Below, one piece after another: positions 1-10,362 of a DNA stretch of 64,000 bases; the first letter of the stretch is position 1; each line of letters opens with the position of its first letter. Both the position numbers and the translations under genes were made by a program. The notes beneath the pieces were generated by a model. The model was given only the letters and a program-made list of their open reading frames with translations. It was not told the origin of the DNA and ran no database searches. The DNA comes from Hanleya hanleyi (lineage: Eukaryota; Mollusca; Polyplacophora; Lepidopleurida; Hanleyidae), in assembly GCA_036873755.1 (NCBI GenBank), contig JAVTVY010051708.1, positions 62,001 through 126,000 of the forward strand, written 5' to 3'.

Positions 1-43
1 CCTTAACGCCCTATCTTTACGCCTTAACGCCCGTCTCAGCGCC

Positions 44-1208
44 TTAAGGATAGCTATCCCCTTAGAGGCAGTTTTTGCACCCCCATGACAATTTGTCGTC
101 TGTATCAATAAATATGCAAGATAACCAGAATAAACTATATATTTTATGAAAGCGTATATCGTAGGGATTCCAACTATACGATTTGTATAACTGACGCTGC
201 TACTGTGTAGAAAATATTCCAATTTTATAAAATTAAAATGAAAACAATAGCGTCCATTTTTCAATTGAAATTTCATGAAAACTGTTGGTCTTGTTTCAAC
301 TGTGATGGTATACCTTGGTAGGAGACAATTCGAACTAGTAAACTTTATCTCATTTTTATTAATTTTTGCCTTTTTTGGTTTTTATAACTATTTTACCAAA
401 ATAAATTGAAAAAAAATGTACCTTTTTACGGTCGTTTCTCTTAAAAGTTGGATAATTAAAAAACGAAGCCGAACTTACAAAAAGTGAGATAAAATTTTCT
501 AGATCACCTTATAAGTAACAAGCATGTCAAATTTCAAAAGCGTAGCATGGATACTTTTCAAGAAATAAACGTTTGAATTTCGGATTTTGTACAAAAATGA
601 AAGGCTAGAAATCGGGCAAAATGTGTCCAGCTATACATCTGATGAATTAATCGCTATTTTTTGCTTGAATTCTATTGTCAAATACATTTTTAATCTGTCT
701 AATGGGACCTACTCGAATTCCTGTTTATTCTGGATAACTATTACACTAAGTTTTTTTCATCAAGTCGGTTTAAAGTCCAATTTAAACTTAAAAAACCTGC
801 TAAAACTTGTTCCCACCTGTGTGGATTACTTCACGGCGGGTGTCTGAGTGAAGTGTCACTGTCATAATTAGAAACAAAAATAAGGATGTTTGCATGGTTT
901 TGATGAGAAGGGGGTACATTAATGTAAATAGGTAGGACTAATAGATAATTAGCTTACCATAATACTGTGGAAATGAGTTTTGGAAAGGGAAATTTAACAG
1001 ACAAAAGTAATAGTAGTCAAGCTAAGTCAATCTGTTTAATTGATCCTGGGCCTCGGAAACTAAATTTTTAATCCTAATATTAAAGAACTTCTATTTATAA
1101 TTTCTATTTCATTTTTTCACCAAATGTTAGAGGAAATAGTGAATATTTGAATGAAGAAATAAAAAAAAATGACCAATTTTGACCCTCTAAGGGGATAGCG
1201 ATCCTTAA
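44..1208. mobile_element. TTAA-flanked inverted-repeat element (non-autonomous)
   Basis: The sequence TTAAGGATAGCTATCCCCTT, followed by AGAGG, begins at 44 and recurs in inverted orientation ending at 1208 with one mismatch. TTAA is the outermost tetranucleotide at both ends. Inside, the ~1.1 kb is AT-rich with no convincing reading frame. Flanking TTAA is the hallmark of piggyBac-type target duplication, so a piggyBac-related non-autonomous element is the best guess, although the repeat does not start with the CCY usual for that group. The left outer half of the repeat is itself a perfect palindrome (GGATAGCTATCC). An unrelated foldback element is the alternative. Confidence 0.55.
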
Positions 1209-1266
1209 CGAGCGATAAAGGGCTTTTGGAGGCCGATTAACCTTTGAACTCTGAGTGCACTTTCGG

Positions 1267-1716
1267 TCACGTGACTGGAAGTGACCTTTGACCAGGTGAC
1301 CGGAAGTGACCAACCCGGATGTACCCGGATGTAAAAGTCCCTGGATGAAAAAGTGCCCGGATGTTCAATTCACTTCGCCCACTGGAAAATCTCCTCTCTC
1401 TCCTCGTGCAAAGATCACACGGGGCCAAGGGTACACATTCATGGCAGGTCAGGGATCGCTGGCGATGGTAGCGGAGATCTCCGCGCTCTCCCCTGGTTGG
1501 GCTGTAACCAACACTGAAGAAATCATCTATCATTTCCATAGTTATGGGCGGGTATCGTTTGGTAACTCGTTTGGGGAGTCGAGCGGGGACCGGCACCTTT
1601 TCGTCAATCTTCAACGATTGCTCGTCTGCCTTGGAATTGACTGGCTTTTCCATTTGATCGGGCCCCGTACAGGTTGTGAGAAATGTACATCTAACATGCG
1701 TGTTTCCGTATTTATA
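1267..1716 (-). promoter_or_regulatory. Candidate minus-strand promoter with short ORF
   Basis: Reading the minus strand, an inverted CCAAT box (1749-1745) and TATAAATA (1716-1709) precede an ATG at 1653 by a spacing that would give a ~30-nt leader. The ORF runs to 1267 (128 codons); its first ~50 residues are basic and charged and resemble nothing I recognise. The stretch is GC-richer than its surroundings. No splice donor stands out. It could be the first exon of a small gene, or a promoter relic of another retroelement adjoining the LTR at 1786. Confidence 0.25.
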
Positions 1717-2519
1717 GTTAGAGGGGAGGTGACCGTCCTAGCGACCAATCAGAAGCCATCATTTCAGAATACCACCACACACTACTGTGACGGAAATTTA
1801 TCTGAAATAATATTTCTATGAGTAGGGCGAAAATTTATCTGAGATAATTTTTCTGTCATAATTAATTCTTGGTCGAGTATCAACTATTCAGATATTACGG
1901 AAAGTACTGTTGTTATAAGGTGTTGTTTGTTATATATCAGACACGATCAGCTGATATATGTAAACAAATGGATCTATATTTAGACCCTCGCGTGCAGTGC
2001 TACGTTGCAGCACGCGCTCTTTGATCTTGGCGTTCCGCCGACGTACAAGAAGCTCAAATTGAGACGGAGAATTTCGTTACCATTGCCAGTAAATTGTAAG
2101 TTTATTACGGAAAAAATATAATTGTTCAGGCTTACCTTGCTAACTCGGTTGCTGCCTTTGAGGTAATATTTTTCCTTAGATCGGCATTTGTTTCCGCCGA
2201 TGCGATGAGAAAACATGCCTGATTTTGCATGTAGTTTTCGTGCACATGTCTCGCACAAGTTCGGGAGCGATAACTTTTCCATCTTCGTCTATAAAGTGTT
2301 CTTTTTGGAATATAATTATATCCATGGAAAGTTCAGGATACAGGCTTTCGTATGATATCTGGTTCTGCCAATGATTCATCAGAACTTTGCATAATTTTTG
2401 CCTCGAAATTGCATATACGTTTTGGTAAAGTGCGCTTTCAATTTAGCCTGCCGTCTGCACCGTCTGCATCAGTTGTCGAGTATATTACGTCACCGCGTTT
2501 GCAGAATTGTAATTATTGA

Positions 2520-2604
2520 CCAATCAAAATTCGGCATTTTCGTTTAGCCGTAGAATCTCACGTCATTGGCTTGGCAACTGGTTAGCAATCCAGCACTATA
2601 AAAG
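2520..2604 (+). promoter_or_regulatory. LTR promoter: CCAAT box and TATA box
   Basis: CCAAT at 2520-2524 lies ~75 bp before TATAAAAG at 2597-2604. ACGTCA half-sites flank the CCAAT box. Both boxes are kept in the right LTR (TATA at 11630). Transcription would start near 2628, making U3 about 840 bp and R plus U5 about 1.07 kb. A good splice-donor match (GAGG/GTAAGG, GT at 2650) lies just downstream of the expected start. Confidence 0.7.
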
Positions 2605-2713
2605 GCAGAAATTTCGCCAATATGTCAGACGATCTCAGACACTCGGAGGGTAAGGATCTATACCAGCCAGCCTTTAGCATACAGACCAAAATGACAGCCT
2701 ACAGTCAAGTGTG

Positions 2714-2875
2714 AAGATTACAGTTTAGGATTACATAGTAGATGATTACATGTTCAATGATTACATGCTGAACAGTAAATGATTACATGGTAAATGATTA
2801 CATGTTCAATGATTACATGCTGAACAGTAAATGATTACATGTATCATGATTACATGTAATCATGGATACATGTCA
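2714..2875 (+). repeat. GATTACATG repeat block in the LTR
   Basis: Roughly ten copies of (A)TGATTACATG are spaced irregularly, with two copies of a longer ~45-bp unit containing TTCAATGATTACATGCTGAA. The same block recurs in the right LTR at 11748-11928 with an extra partial unit. More GATTACA and GTCATCC words continue through the rest of the LTR to about 3440. It lies downstream of the TATA box, so it would be in the transcript. Confidence 0.8.
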
Positions 2876-3704
2876 CCTGCTTATAAAGGAGAGCTAGGAA
2901 CAGTGAAATTAACCGTGTACTTCCTATTTCAAGCATTATTTGAGGAACTGAGTATATTTTCGCTATAATTGGGAAATACCATATGTCACCAGAAACTTGG
3001 AGCAACTATATCTGATGATTACATCTATGATTACATCAACAAACTTACCTGATTCAATTAACTGTATATATATTTGATCATCTGATTCAAGAATAAACTG
3101 TGCTATGAATATTATTCAACTGAATATATCTGACTTGAAGTTGGTTCTTGTGGAACTGTTCAAATATTTGAAACTGTGATGCCAAGAAGATTACACTATC
3201 CGAAATAACTGGTTACAAACTGTCATCCATTAGAAAGTACATAAGTAATCTTAGAACGATTACACATGTCATCCATAGAAAATGGGGAATCACTAATGTC
3301 ATCCTAAGATTAAGATATCACTGATGTCAACCATATAAATCGCTAAGACATCCAGTATCAGGAACGTCATCATCGATAGAGGTACAAGTATTCCATGGGA
3401 AGATTACAAGCGTCATCAGGCAGAAGATTATCAAGAATTCACAGATATACTACAGTCCTGGTTTACAGAAATCACAGATCGGTCATATAATACAAATAAT
3501 GAACTGACTCTATTAAATATAAAGATAACAGTAGTGAGATAGTAACAATTCTATGATACAACGAGGGAGTAGCAGCAAAGTGATAGATACAAGAGGAAAG
3601 AGCGAGAATCCGAATCCAGTTGGTAGCGGCGTCTCCGGGGTTAAAGGAAGAAAATAGGCAAACGCTAAACTTAAATATTTTCCTATTGCTAAAACCGCTA
3701 CAAT

Positions 3705-3722
3705 TGGTGGCAGCGGTGGGAT
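3705..3722 (+). other. Primer-binding site, tRNA-Leu type
   Basis: TGGTGGCAGCGGTGGGAT starts two bases after the LTR. Its reverse complement, ATCCCACCGCTGCCACCA, is what I know as the 3' end (with CCA) of animal tRNA-Leu (AAG/UAG type): 18 of 18 bases. Use of tRNA-Leu fits Mag-lineage elements in molluscs. The identity was judged from memory of tRNA sequence. Confidence 0.8.
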
Positions 3723-3817
3723 TAATGCATTCTGGGATAGCTGCATACTAGACATTGAAAAGTTGTAATCAAAGACTTGTTATTATAAAGTGGTTACCGA
3801 CATTGAACAAGTTCAAC

Positions 3818-4750
3818 ATGGATCTGGAAGAAGAAACAGTCGCCCATGATGACAGCGACGAAGCAGAAGTTATGTTCGGAATTCCGTTACATGGGGAGGA
3901 GTCTCTGAGATCGTCTCCACGTGAGGCCGGTTACGGGGACGGGTCTCACGTGCAACGTAGAAACATCAAGCCCGAAATTTACGGTGGTGACATCCCTTGG
4001 AAAGAGTATCTTCAGGTATTGAACACCATTGCCAGAATCAATGGATGGAACCGACAAGAAAAGGCAGATTTCCTTTTCACGCATCTGAAAGGTCCCGCAA
4101 GACAGTTAGTGTGTACCCTCAATGAAAGAGAGCAATGTGATTACAAACGACTTGTGGACATTTTGGATTCACGTTTTGGTCCCAGCGGTCAAGCCGAGCT
4201 ATATCTAGCAGAGCTCAGAAGTAGACGACGTGGGAATAAGGAAACTTTACGAGAGCTTGGACAAGCGATTCGCAAGTTATCCATGTTTGCCTACCCAGAC
4301 GTGTCATCAGAACAACAAGATAGACTGGCTAAAATACATTTTATCGATGCAATTGAAGATGCAGATACTCGTATGCAGGTGTACAGAGGCAAACCGGAGA
4401 ATCTTCAAACAGCTGTTACACTGGCATTGGAGTACGAAGGTTATAAGAAGATAGAGGCTCAGCGAAGTGGTGTAACATCCAGGAAGTTTGTACGCGAAGT
4501 AGCTAAGGATACAACCAATAACAGCCTGGAAAATCGAGTTAAGAGAATCGAGGAACAGCTAAAATAGCTGACCAAGAGTAACAACCAAGGTCATGCGGGT
4601 TATTCAAGACGTCCACTGTCTAGTGTTGAATGCTACCGGTGTCATGAGTTTGGACCCTACAGTTCTCAATGTCGCAACAACGGTAACCGAAGTGAGCAGT
4701 CACATCATCTGCAGTCGGAAAACGCGATACAGCCGATCTGCCGAGGCAAA
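3818..4750 (+). pseudogene. gag: gag of the Ty3/Mag-type element (interrupted)
   Basis: The first ATG of the open frame is at 3818 (protein begins MDLEEETVAHDD). The frame is open to a TAG at 4565-4567, about 249 residues. The body resembles a Ty3 capsid: the W-KEYL region, a FLFTHLKGPA helix and an LYLAEL segment. Past the stop the same frame continues to about 4750 and contains a zinc-knuckle relic, CYRC....C, in which the histidine expected at position 9 is proline. So the nucleocapsid is cut off by the stop and also damaged. The protein would form particles and bind the element's RNA. Confidence 0.85.
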
Positions 4751-4859
4751 GATCGGTTGTGAAAGAATCACTGCCTCGACCACACGACTCTTTCAGGGAA
4801 AAAGAAAACTTACAACGAGACTCAATAACAAGAACGTTTCACAAGCAGGTTGCCAGTGA

Positions 4860-7358
4860 GTGTTCTGCAAACTACTCAACGGATCCAGCCAACGGTGAGA
4901 AATTGCCTATACTGGAGGTCGGAGTAAAGAATCCAGAAAATGGTCTGTACATTCCTGGTCGAATCAGGGACTTTGACATTTCATTTCTGAATCGTTGGAC
5001 TTGGGAATACTAGCCCATTCAACGCCAATGAATGTCATCATTGCCAACATTCGCAACGATGGTATTTTGGGAATGGATTTCTTGACAAGTTTTAATTGTG
5101 AGATTCACCTGAAGAGCAGAAGCATAACATGTGATGGAAACCAGATTTTATGCACAGGGCAAGACCATTCTGCGAATTCTGGACATTGCCGTCTCATTGT
5201 TAGCCAAACTGTGACAATTCCACCTGGTCAACAGATGATGATTCCAAGTCGTCCAGTAGAGGGTTACACTGGAACAATAGGGAAATGGACTTTATGTGAA
5301 CCTTTGTTAGGGACACCTGATGATGTGCTACTGTTCGGGCGAACGCTCGTGGATAGTGAGGAAGAGTTTTATCCTCTGACGGTAATCAACCTCGGAACAG
5401 AACCTGAAGTTATCCATGAGGGAACTCCAGCCGCGATAGGGAGCCCGGTGACATCCACTTGTGTGCTTGTGGATAAGGATGACGGCGTCAATGACAAAAT
5501 TGGAGCCAGGAGGTCATCCAGAAGTGATTGTAGTGAGAATTTGCCACTACAGGTTTTACCGAAGCATTTGGAGCCACTGTGTATCCGGAGTGCAGAGGGA
5601 ACGGCTTCAGAAGACAAATGCGAGGTAAAGGCTCTTTTGCTGGAGTATGCGGATATATTTGCTGAAACAGATGCGGATTTAGGACAAGCAAAAGGTGTAA
5701 AGCACTCTATTAACACTGGTAATGCATCACCACTTAGACAACCTCCACGTCGGTTACCAATTCACAAACAGGAAGAGGCTGATCGGCAAGTTCAAGACAT
5801 GTTAGACCGAAGCATCATAGAGAGATCATCCAGTCCTTGGGCATCTCCAGTTGTCTTAGTGACCATAAAGGATGGAAGTACCAGGTTCTGTGTGGATTAC
5901 AGAAGGCTGAACCAGGTTATGGTCAAAGATGCATACCCTTTACCTAGGATTGACGATTCACTCAACTCTTTACATGGTGCAAAATGGTTCACGACTCTAG
6001 ATTTGGCTAGTGGATATTGGCAAGTAGAACTCGATGATGAAGCCAAGGAAAAATCTGTTTTCACTACTAGAAGCGGACTGTGGCAATTTAAAGTCATGCC
6101 ATTTGGATTGTGTAACGCTCCCTCCACCTTTGAACGTTTGATGGAGATGGTTCTGGCTGGTTACCAATGGGACATTTGTCTGGTGTATCTAGACGACATC
6201 ATAGTTTTTGGGAAGACTCTGCACGAAGCCATCAGCAATTTGAGGAAGGTTTTCGATAGACTTCGTGAAGCCAAGCTGAAACTGAAACCAAAGAAGTGTC
6301 ATCTGTTCCAACAGGAGGTTAACTACCTTGGTCATGTAGTCTCCCAAGAAGGAATATCCACAGATCCCGAGAAGATACAAACCATACAGAAATGGCCAGT
6401 TCCAGCATCTTCTCATGATGTTCGCAGTTTCTTGGGGTTGGCATCGTACTATAGACGATTCATTGCGAGCTTTGCAAGCATTGCAAAACCTCTTCACGAA
6501 CTGACCGAGATTACCAAGGAGTTCCGGTGGACTGCAGAATGTGAGACATCTTTTCGAGAACTACAACACAGATTGATTAATAGCCCGATTTTGGCCTATC
6601 CAAGTTCGCATGGGGATTTCATCCTAGATACCGATGCTAGTGGGTATGGGATTGGAGCTGTTCTGTCACAGTCACAAGGTGGACAAGAAAAGGTAATCGC
6701 CTATGCAAGTCCGATATGCAAGTCCGAGAGGAATTACTGTGTGACTCGACGGGAGTTGTTAGCTGTCGTACACTTCATTAAGAATTTCCGACACTACTTC
6801 TATGGAAGACATTTCACCATCAGAACAGATCACAGTGCCTTGAGGTGGTTCATGAATTTCAAGGAGCCAGAGGGACAAATGGCAAGATGGTTGGGGCTTC
6901 TGAGTATTTATGACTTTGATATCATCCATCGTCCCGGAAAACTGCATGGGAACGCAGATGCGTTGTCGCGTATTCCATGTGGATGGTGTGAAAAGATGGG
7001 TTACACAGATGGTACGTCAATAACAGCAATATCGACACAAGAAAGTAAAGAAACAACTGAGGTTTCAGTTCAAACAGATCACTCCGGGCCTATTGAGACA
7101 ACCGTGACCAAAGTGAAGTGGGTTCCAAAATCTTGGGGATATCCACAAAGACGTCTGGTACGACGCATTCCAGTGAAGAAGTACACGCAACCATCAAGCA
7201 ATGAACAAATTGCTGCTGTAACCACGAGACAACAGAAAAAGGTCACCCACCCATCACAAGACAGTGATTCCTCAGAAATCATTACAATGGGTGAACAACC
7301 TTGGTCGAGTCAGAAGCTGGCAGAAGCACAGCAAAATGACCCGGTTTGGAATGGTTGA
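4860..7358 (+). pseudogene. pol: pol: protease remnant, reverse transcriptase, RNase H
   Basis: From about 4995 the frame is open for 787 residues. A protease C-terminal motif (GILGMDFL) is present, but the D-T/S-G active-site loop expected just upstream is missing: the preceding frame (to 5013) ends in FDISFLN and shifts at about 4990. RT follows with FCVDYRRLN, TLDLASGYWQ, MPFGLCNAPSTF and YLDDIIVF (catalytic YLDD), then RNase H with DTDASGYGIGAVL, RRELLAV and RTDHSALRW. RT and RNase H look intact. The frame breaks at about 7345, before the integrase. The enzyme copies element RNA into DNA in cytoplasmic particles. Confidence 0.92.
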
Positions 7359-8632
7359 TTACAGCCAAGAAACAACACACTGATCGGCCTCAATGGAGTA
7401 AAGTTTCTGCACTAGGAAAGGTAACTAAGCATTATTGGGTCGAATGGGACAGGTTATCTTTTCATCATGGAGCTTTGTACCGCAAGTATGAAGGCAACGG
7501 TCAAAATTATCTCCAGTTGATCGTGCCTGCTGCATACAAAAAGGAAGTTTTCTATCATCTTCACTCTGCCAGAACTGCTGCTCACCTTGGATTCAAGAAA
7601 ACTCTCCAAAAGGTCCGACAGAGTTACTTTTGGGTTGGACTTGCATCAGATGTTGAACTTTGGTGCAAGCAATGTGACACTTGTGCTTCCCGTAAGTCAC
7701 CCCCTAAGCGGTCAAGAGCCTCACTGAAACAGTACACTGTTGGAACTCCATTGGAGCGAGTTTCCATTGACATTCTCGGACCATTACCCAAAACCAGGAA
7801 GGCCAATCAGTACATTCACATAGTTAAGGATTACTTTACACGTTGGGTCGGAGGTTATGCATTACGGAATCAGGAAGCAGTAACTGTAGCGGATAAAGTT
7901 GTCAAGGAATTTATTTGTAGATTCGGTGTTCCTAGACAGCTTCCTTCCGATCAAGGATCAAACTTTGAATCACATCTATTCCAAGACGTCTGCAAGCTCT
8001 TGGAGATTGAGAAGACACGTACAACACCCTATCACCCGCAGTCAAATGGCATGGTCGAGAGATTTAATCGCACTTTGGAAGATCGACTGGCCATGATGGT
8101 TGACAAGAATCAGAAGAATTGGGATGAGCAGTTACCTTTCGCACTTATGGCGTATCGTTCATCCATCCATGATGTCACTCAGGAAACCCCCAACATGATG
8201 ATGTTTGGGAGAGAAGTGGAGTTACCTCTGGATATTGTAACTGGACGACCTCCTGCTATGTTCAACGCAAACACTACTGAATATGCTGCTGAATTACGTG
8301 AACGATTAGAAGCTGCGTACGAACGAGCTAGGACAGCACAAGCAAAGAACATAGTTAGGCAAAAGCGAAATTATGATCGTTGTCGGAAAGGGAGTCCTTA
8401 TAAAGTTGGTGATGCTGTGTGGCTATATAATAGCACTCACAAGAGAAGTTTATCTCGGAAATTATCTTGTAACTGGGATGGTCCATTTTTGGTTACGGGA
8501 AAATTGGATGACGTAGTATATCGGTTACAAAAGAGTCCAACCTCCAAAACGAATGTGGTTCATTTTGACCGAATGAAACCATATCAGGGCATCAGTTTCC
8601 AATCTTGGACAGTATCACAAACCAGCGAATAA
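7346..8632 (+). pseudogene. int: Integrase domain of pol
   Basis: 428 codons in a different frame from the RT/RNase H segment. An N-terminal HHCC zinc site is visible (H-HSARTAAHLGF..., then CKQCDTC), followed by the DDE core: D in DILGPL, D in PSDQGSN, E in NGMVERFNRTL. A GPF/Y-type module (WDGPFLV) and HFDRMKPY near the C-terminus are typical of Ty3-family integrases. It would insert the DNA copy into the genome. All key residues are kept; only the link to the upstream pol frame is lost by frameshift. Confidence 0.92.
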
Positions 8633-8730
8633 GAAATATAATCTCAATGAAGAAAGAACAATGATACTATGTTAGAATAGAAACAAACTTTAATCAGAAT
8701 TGAACAGAATATTTATACATTTTATTCCTT

Positions 8731-8736
8731 ACAGTC
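8731..8736 (+). promoter_or_regulatory. Candidate 3' splice site before the third ORF
   Basis: A pyrimidine-rich run (TTTTATTCCTTACAG, AG at 8733-8734) ends two bases before the ATGATG that opens the third ORF. Such a site would let the ORF be expressed from a spliced subgenomic RNA; GAGG/GTAAGG at 2647-2654 in the leader is a possible partner donor. Inferred from consensus only. Confidence 0.4.
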
Positions 8737-9774
8737 ATGATGTCAGATATACGGTGTCGTCTTCACAAGTGCAAGGGATGTGGTAAAGGATACAAACATC
8801 GGCAAAATCTCTCCCGACACATGGGTAAATGCACTAGAGCAGCAGGCATAATTTGTATGTGGTGCGATAAGGAGATTCCGGAGAAGGAGGCCTTTATTCG
8901 GCATGTGGCGGAGTGTGTTCAAGCCCCCTGGACCAAGTCCAATGTGAAAGTGTCCAAGAGTAGCGAAGTCACCAATGCCAGCCCGGGAACTCCCTTGATG
9001 GACGAAACATACTCTCCTAGGGCATCATCCATGCCCATACTACAGGCGGCCGGTTTTACTCCAACTGTTAGGCGTATCGCGAGGGCCGGAGCTGCTTCAT
9101 CTGCTGCTAGGCTGTCAGGCTTGGTGAAGTTGAGTTGCAAACCTAGTGAGGATTATCTCCCCAACGTATCCTCTGATTCATCGGATGACGAAGATCTGAT
9201 TGTAACGTCAGTTCAGTCCTCTACCTCAACTTCCACCTCAACTTCTATCCCAACTTCCACCTCAACTCCTACCTCGACATCAATCTCTTCCCCTCTGCCT
9301 CTCTCATCTCTGGTCTCCATCTCCAACATACCATCCGGGAACAATCCAGTCTGTTATTCTGCTGTGTGGTCATTGGGTTCATGCTCTGCTGTCTCCACTT
9401 CTTCTCCTCCTACATCGATCTCCGCCTCGTCTATTCCGGTTTTGGCTTCCATTTCGTCAGGTGCGTCGTCTTTCTCAGCGGCCACTTCTTGCTCTGTGAC
9501 AGCCAGCGGAGATCATCTCCGAGCGTCGACAACGGAAGCTGGAGTGCGTCCAACTCCTTCCACGATGGCGGACGGAGACCATTCGTCTGTTTCAAATGAG
9601 AGTTTCGAAAAACCAACGGTGATCTCCCACAGGCATGAGGACTTCGCACACATTCACCAAATACGAACAACAACATATCCAGATGGGAGAAAGATGACGG
9701 ATGAAGTTGTGAAGAATGCTCTCTGTGGGGAAGAGTGTCTTTTGTGTACAAAGCGCCGGAAGTTATACAATTGA
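8737..9774 (+). CDS. Third ORF of the retrotransposon: two CCHC zinc fingers, Ser/Thr-rich
   Basis: 345 residues opening ATGATG, uninterrupted although gag and pol are broken. Two zinc fingers with identical spacing C-X2-C-X12-H-X3-C: C12, C15, H28, C32 and C40, C43, H56, C60. The first keeps the classical C2H2 pattern (CGKGYKHRQNLSRH) with the last ligand as Cys. A Ser/Thr/Pro-rich tract with (TS)n covers about residues 165-245. The C-terminus has a His-rich patch (HRHEDFAHIHQ) and CGEECLLCTKRRK, a possible nuclear signal. There is no signal peptide or membrane segment, so it is not an envelope. It lies between integrase and the right LTR, so it travels with the element. Function unknown; nucleic-acid binding is likely. 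Confidence 0.75.
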   Translation: MMSDIRCRLHKCKGCGKGYKHRQNLSRHMGKCTRAAGIICMWCDKEIPEKEAFIRHVAECVQAPWTKSNVKVSKSSEVTNASPGTPLMDETYSPRASSMPILQAAGFTPTVRRIARAGAASSAARLSGLVKLSCKPSEDYLPNVSSDSSDDEDLIVTSVQSSTSTSTSTSIPTSTSTPTSTSISSPLPLSSLVSISNIPSGNNPVCYSAVWSLGSCSAVSTSSPPTSISASSIPVLASISSGASSFSAATSCSVTASGDHLRASTTEAGVRPTPSTMADGDHSSVSNESFEKPTVISHRHEDFAHIHQIRTTTYPDGRKMTDEVVKNALCGEECLLCTKRRKLYN

Positions 9775-9922
9775 TTAATAGTTGACTGTTTGTTATTTTG
9801 ATGCCACACTGACAGATCGTTCTCCTAAAATAAGAGAATACATTGATAACTTTCTTTTGTGATAATTTTCTGGCATCTTTATAAAGTTCTTGTTCCTGTT
9901 AAATTATTACCCCTGTTGAGAT

Positions 9923-9995
9923 CCAGTTACTTTTATTGAATGCGACGTTAAATCTTATTCTCTCTCTCTCTCTCTCTCCCTCTCTCCAGTTACTT
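9923..9995 (+). mobile_element. 53-bp LINE-tail insertion with 10-bp target duplication
   Basis: CCAGTTACTT occurs at 9923-9932 and 9986-9995. The 53 bp between them read TTATTGAATGCGACGTTAAA followed by TCTTATT and a CT-rich tail. This matches the last ~50 bp of the LINE that ends at 54457. It is a severely 5'-truncated retroposition event into the Ty3 element. Confidence 0.8.
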
Positions 9996-10350
9996 ATAGT
10001 TAAATATAATAAATTAAATTAAAATTAAATTAATTATAATATTAACTTATGATTAATTTATTGATGAAATATAGACAATGACTGAACTAATGAACCTTGA
10101 GGACTGCAATACTTGGTGATTCATTAAGAAATTCGGAAGTAAAACGTGAAATGAAATGACAATGAACTCAAATGAACTTAATTGACAGAGTGGTGGTGAA
10201 GAACAGAATGAACAAAGAGACATGATATGAAATGTAAATTCTAATTTAATTTATTGTGTGATTACCTGTTGGTCCAGAAGAAATCTGTGATAAATTGTTG
10301 ACAACCATCTGGTGACATGCTGGTGCTTTTGTTCGGGACGAACAACTTTT

Positions 10351-10362
10351 AGCAGGGGGTGG
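10351..10362 (+). other. Polypurine tract
   Basis: AGCAGGGGGTGG lies directly before the right LTR (TGTGACGG at 10363), in the place where plus-strand DNA synthesis is primed in LTR elements. Confidence 0.7.

Larger units (their letters stand above)
1786..3702 (+). repeat. 5' LTR of the Ty3/Mag-type element
   Basis: 1917 bp, starting TGTGACGG and ending CCGCTACA. It aligns with 10363-12828 along its whole length with scattered substitutions. It lacks ~480 bp present in the right LTR; the joint sits at a short GAAA shared by both sides, so a microhomology deletion in this LTR is the simplest explanation. It contains a CCAAT and TATA promoter, a block of GATTACATG repeats and a ~1-kb region downstream of the likely transcription start. 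Confidence 0.9.

Noticed and set aside
1..43. CCTTAACGCC repeat at the left edge, telomere-like or CRISPR-like
   Set aside because: Only two or three short irregular copies; too little to define anything.
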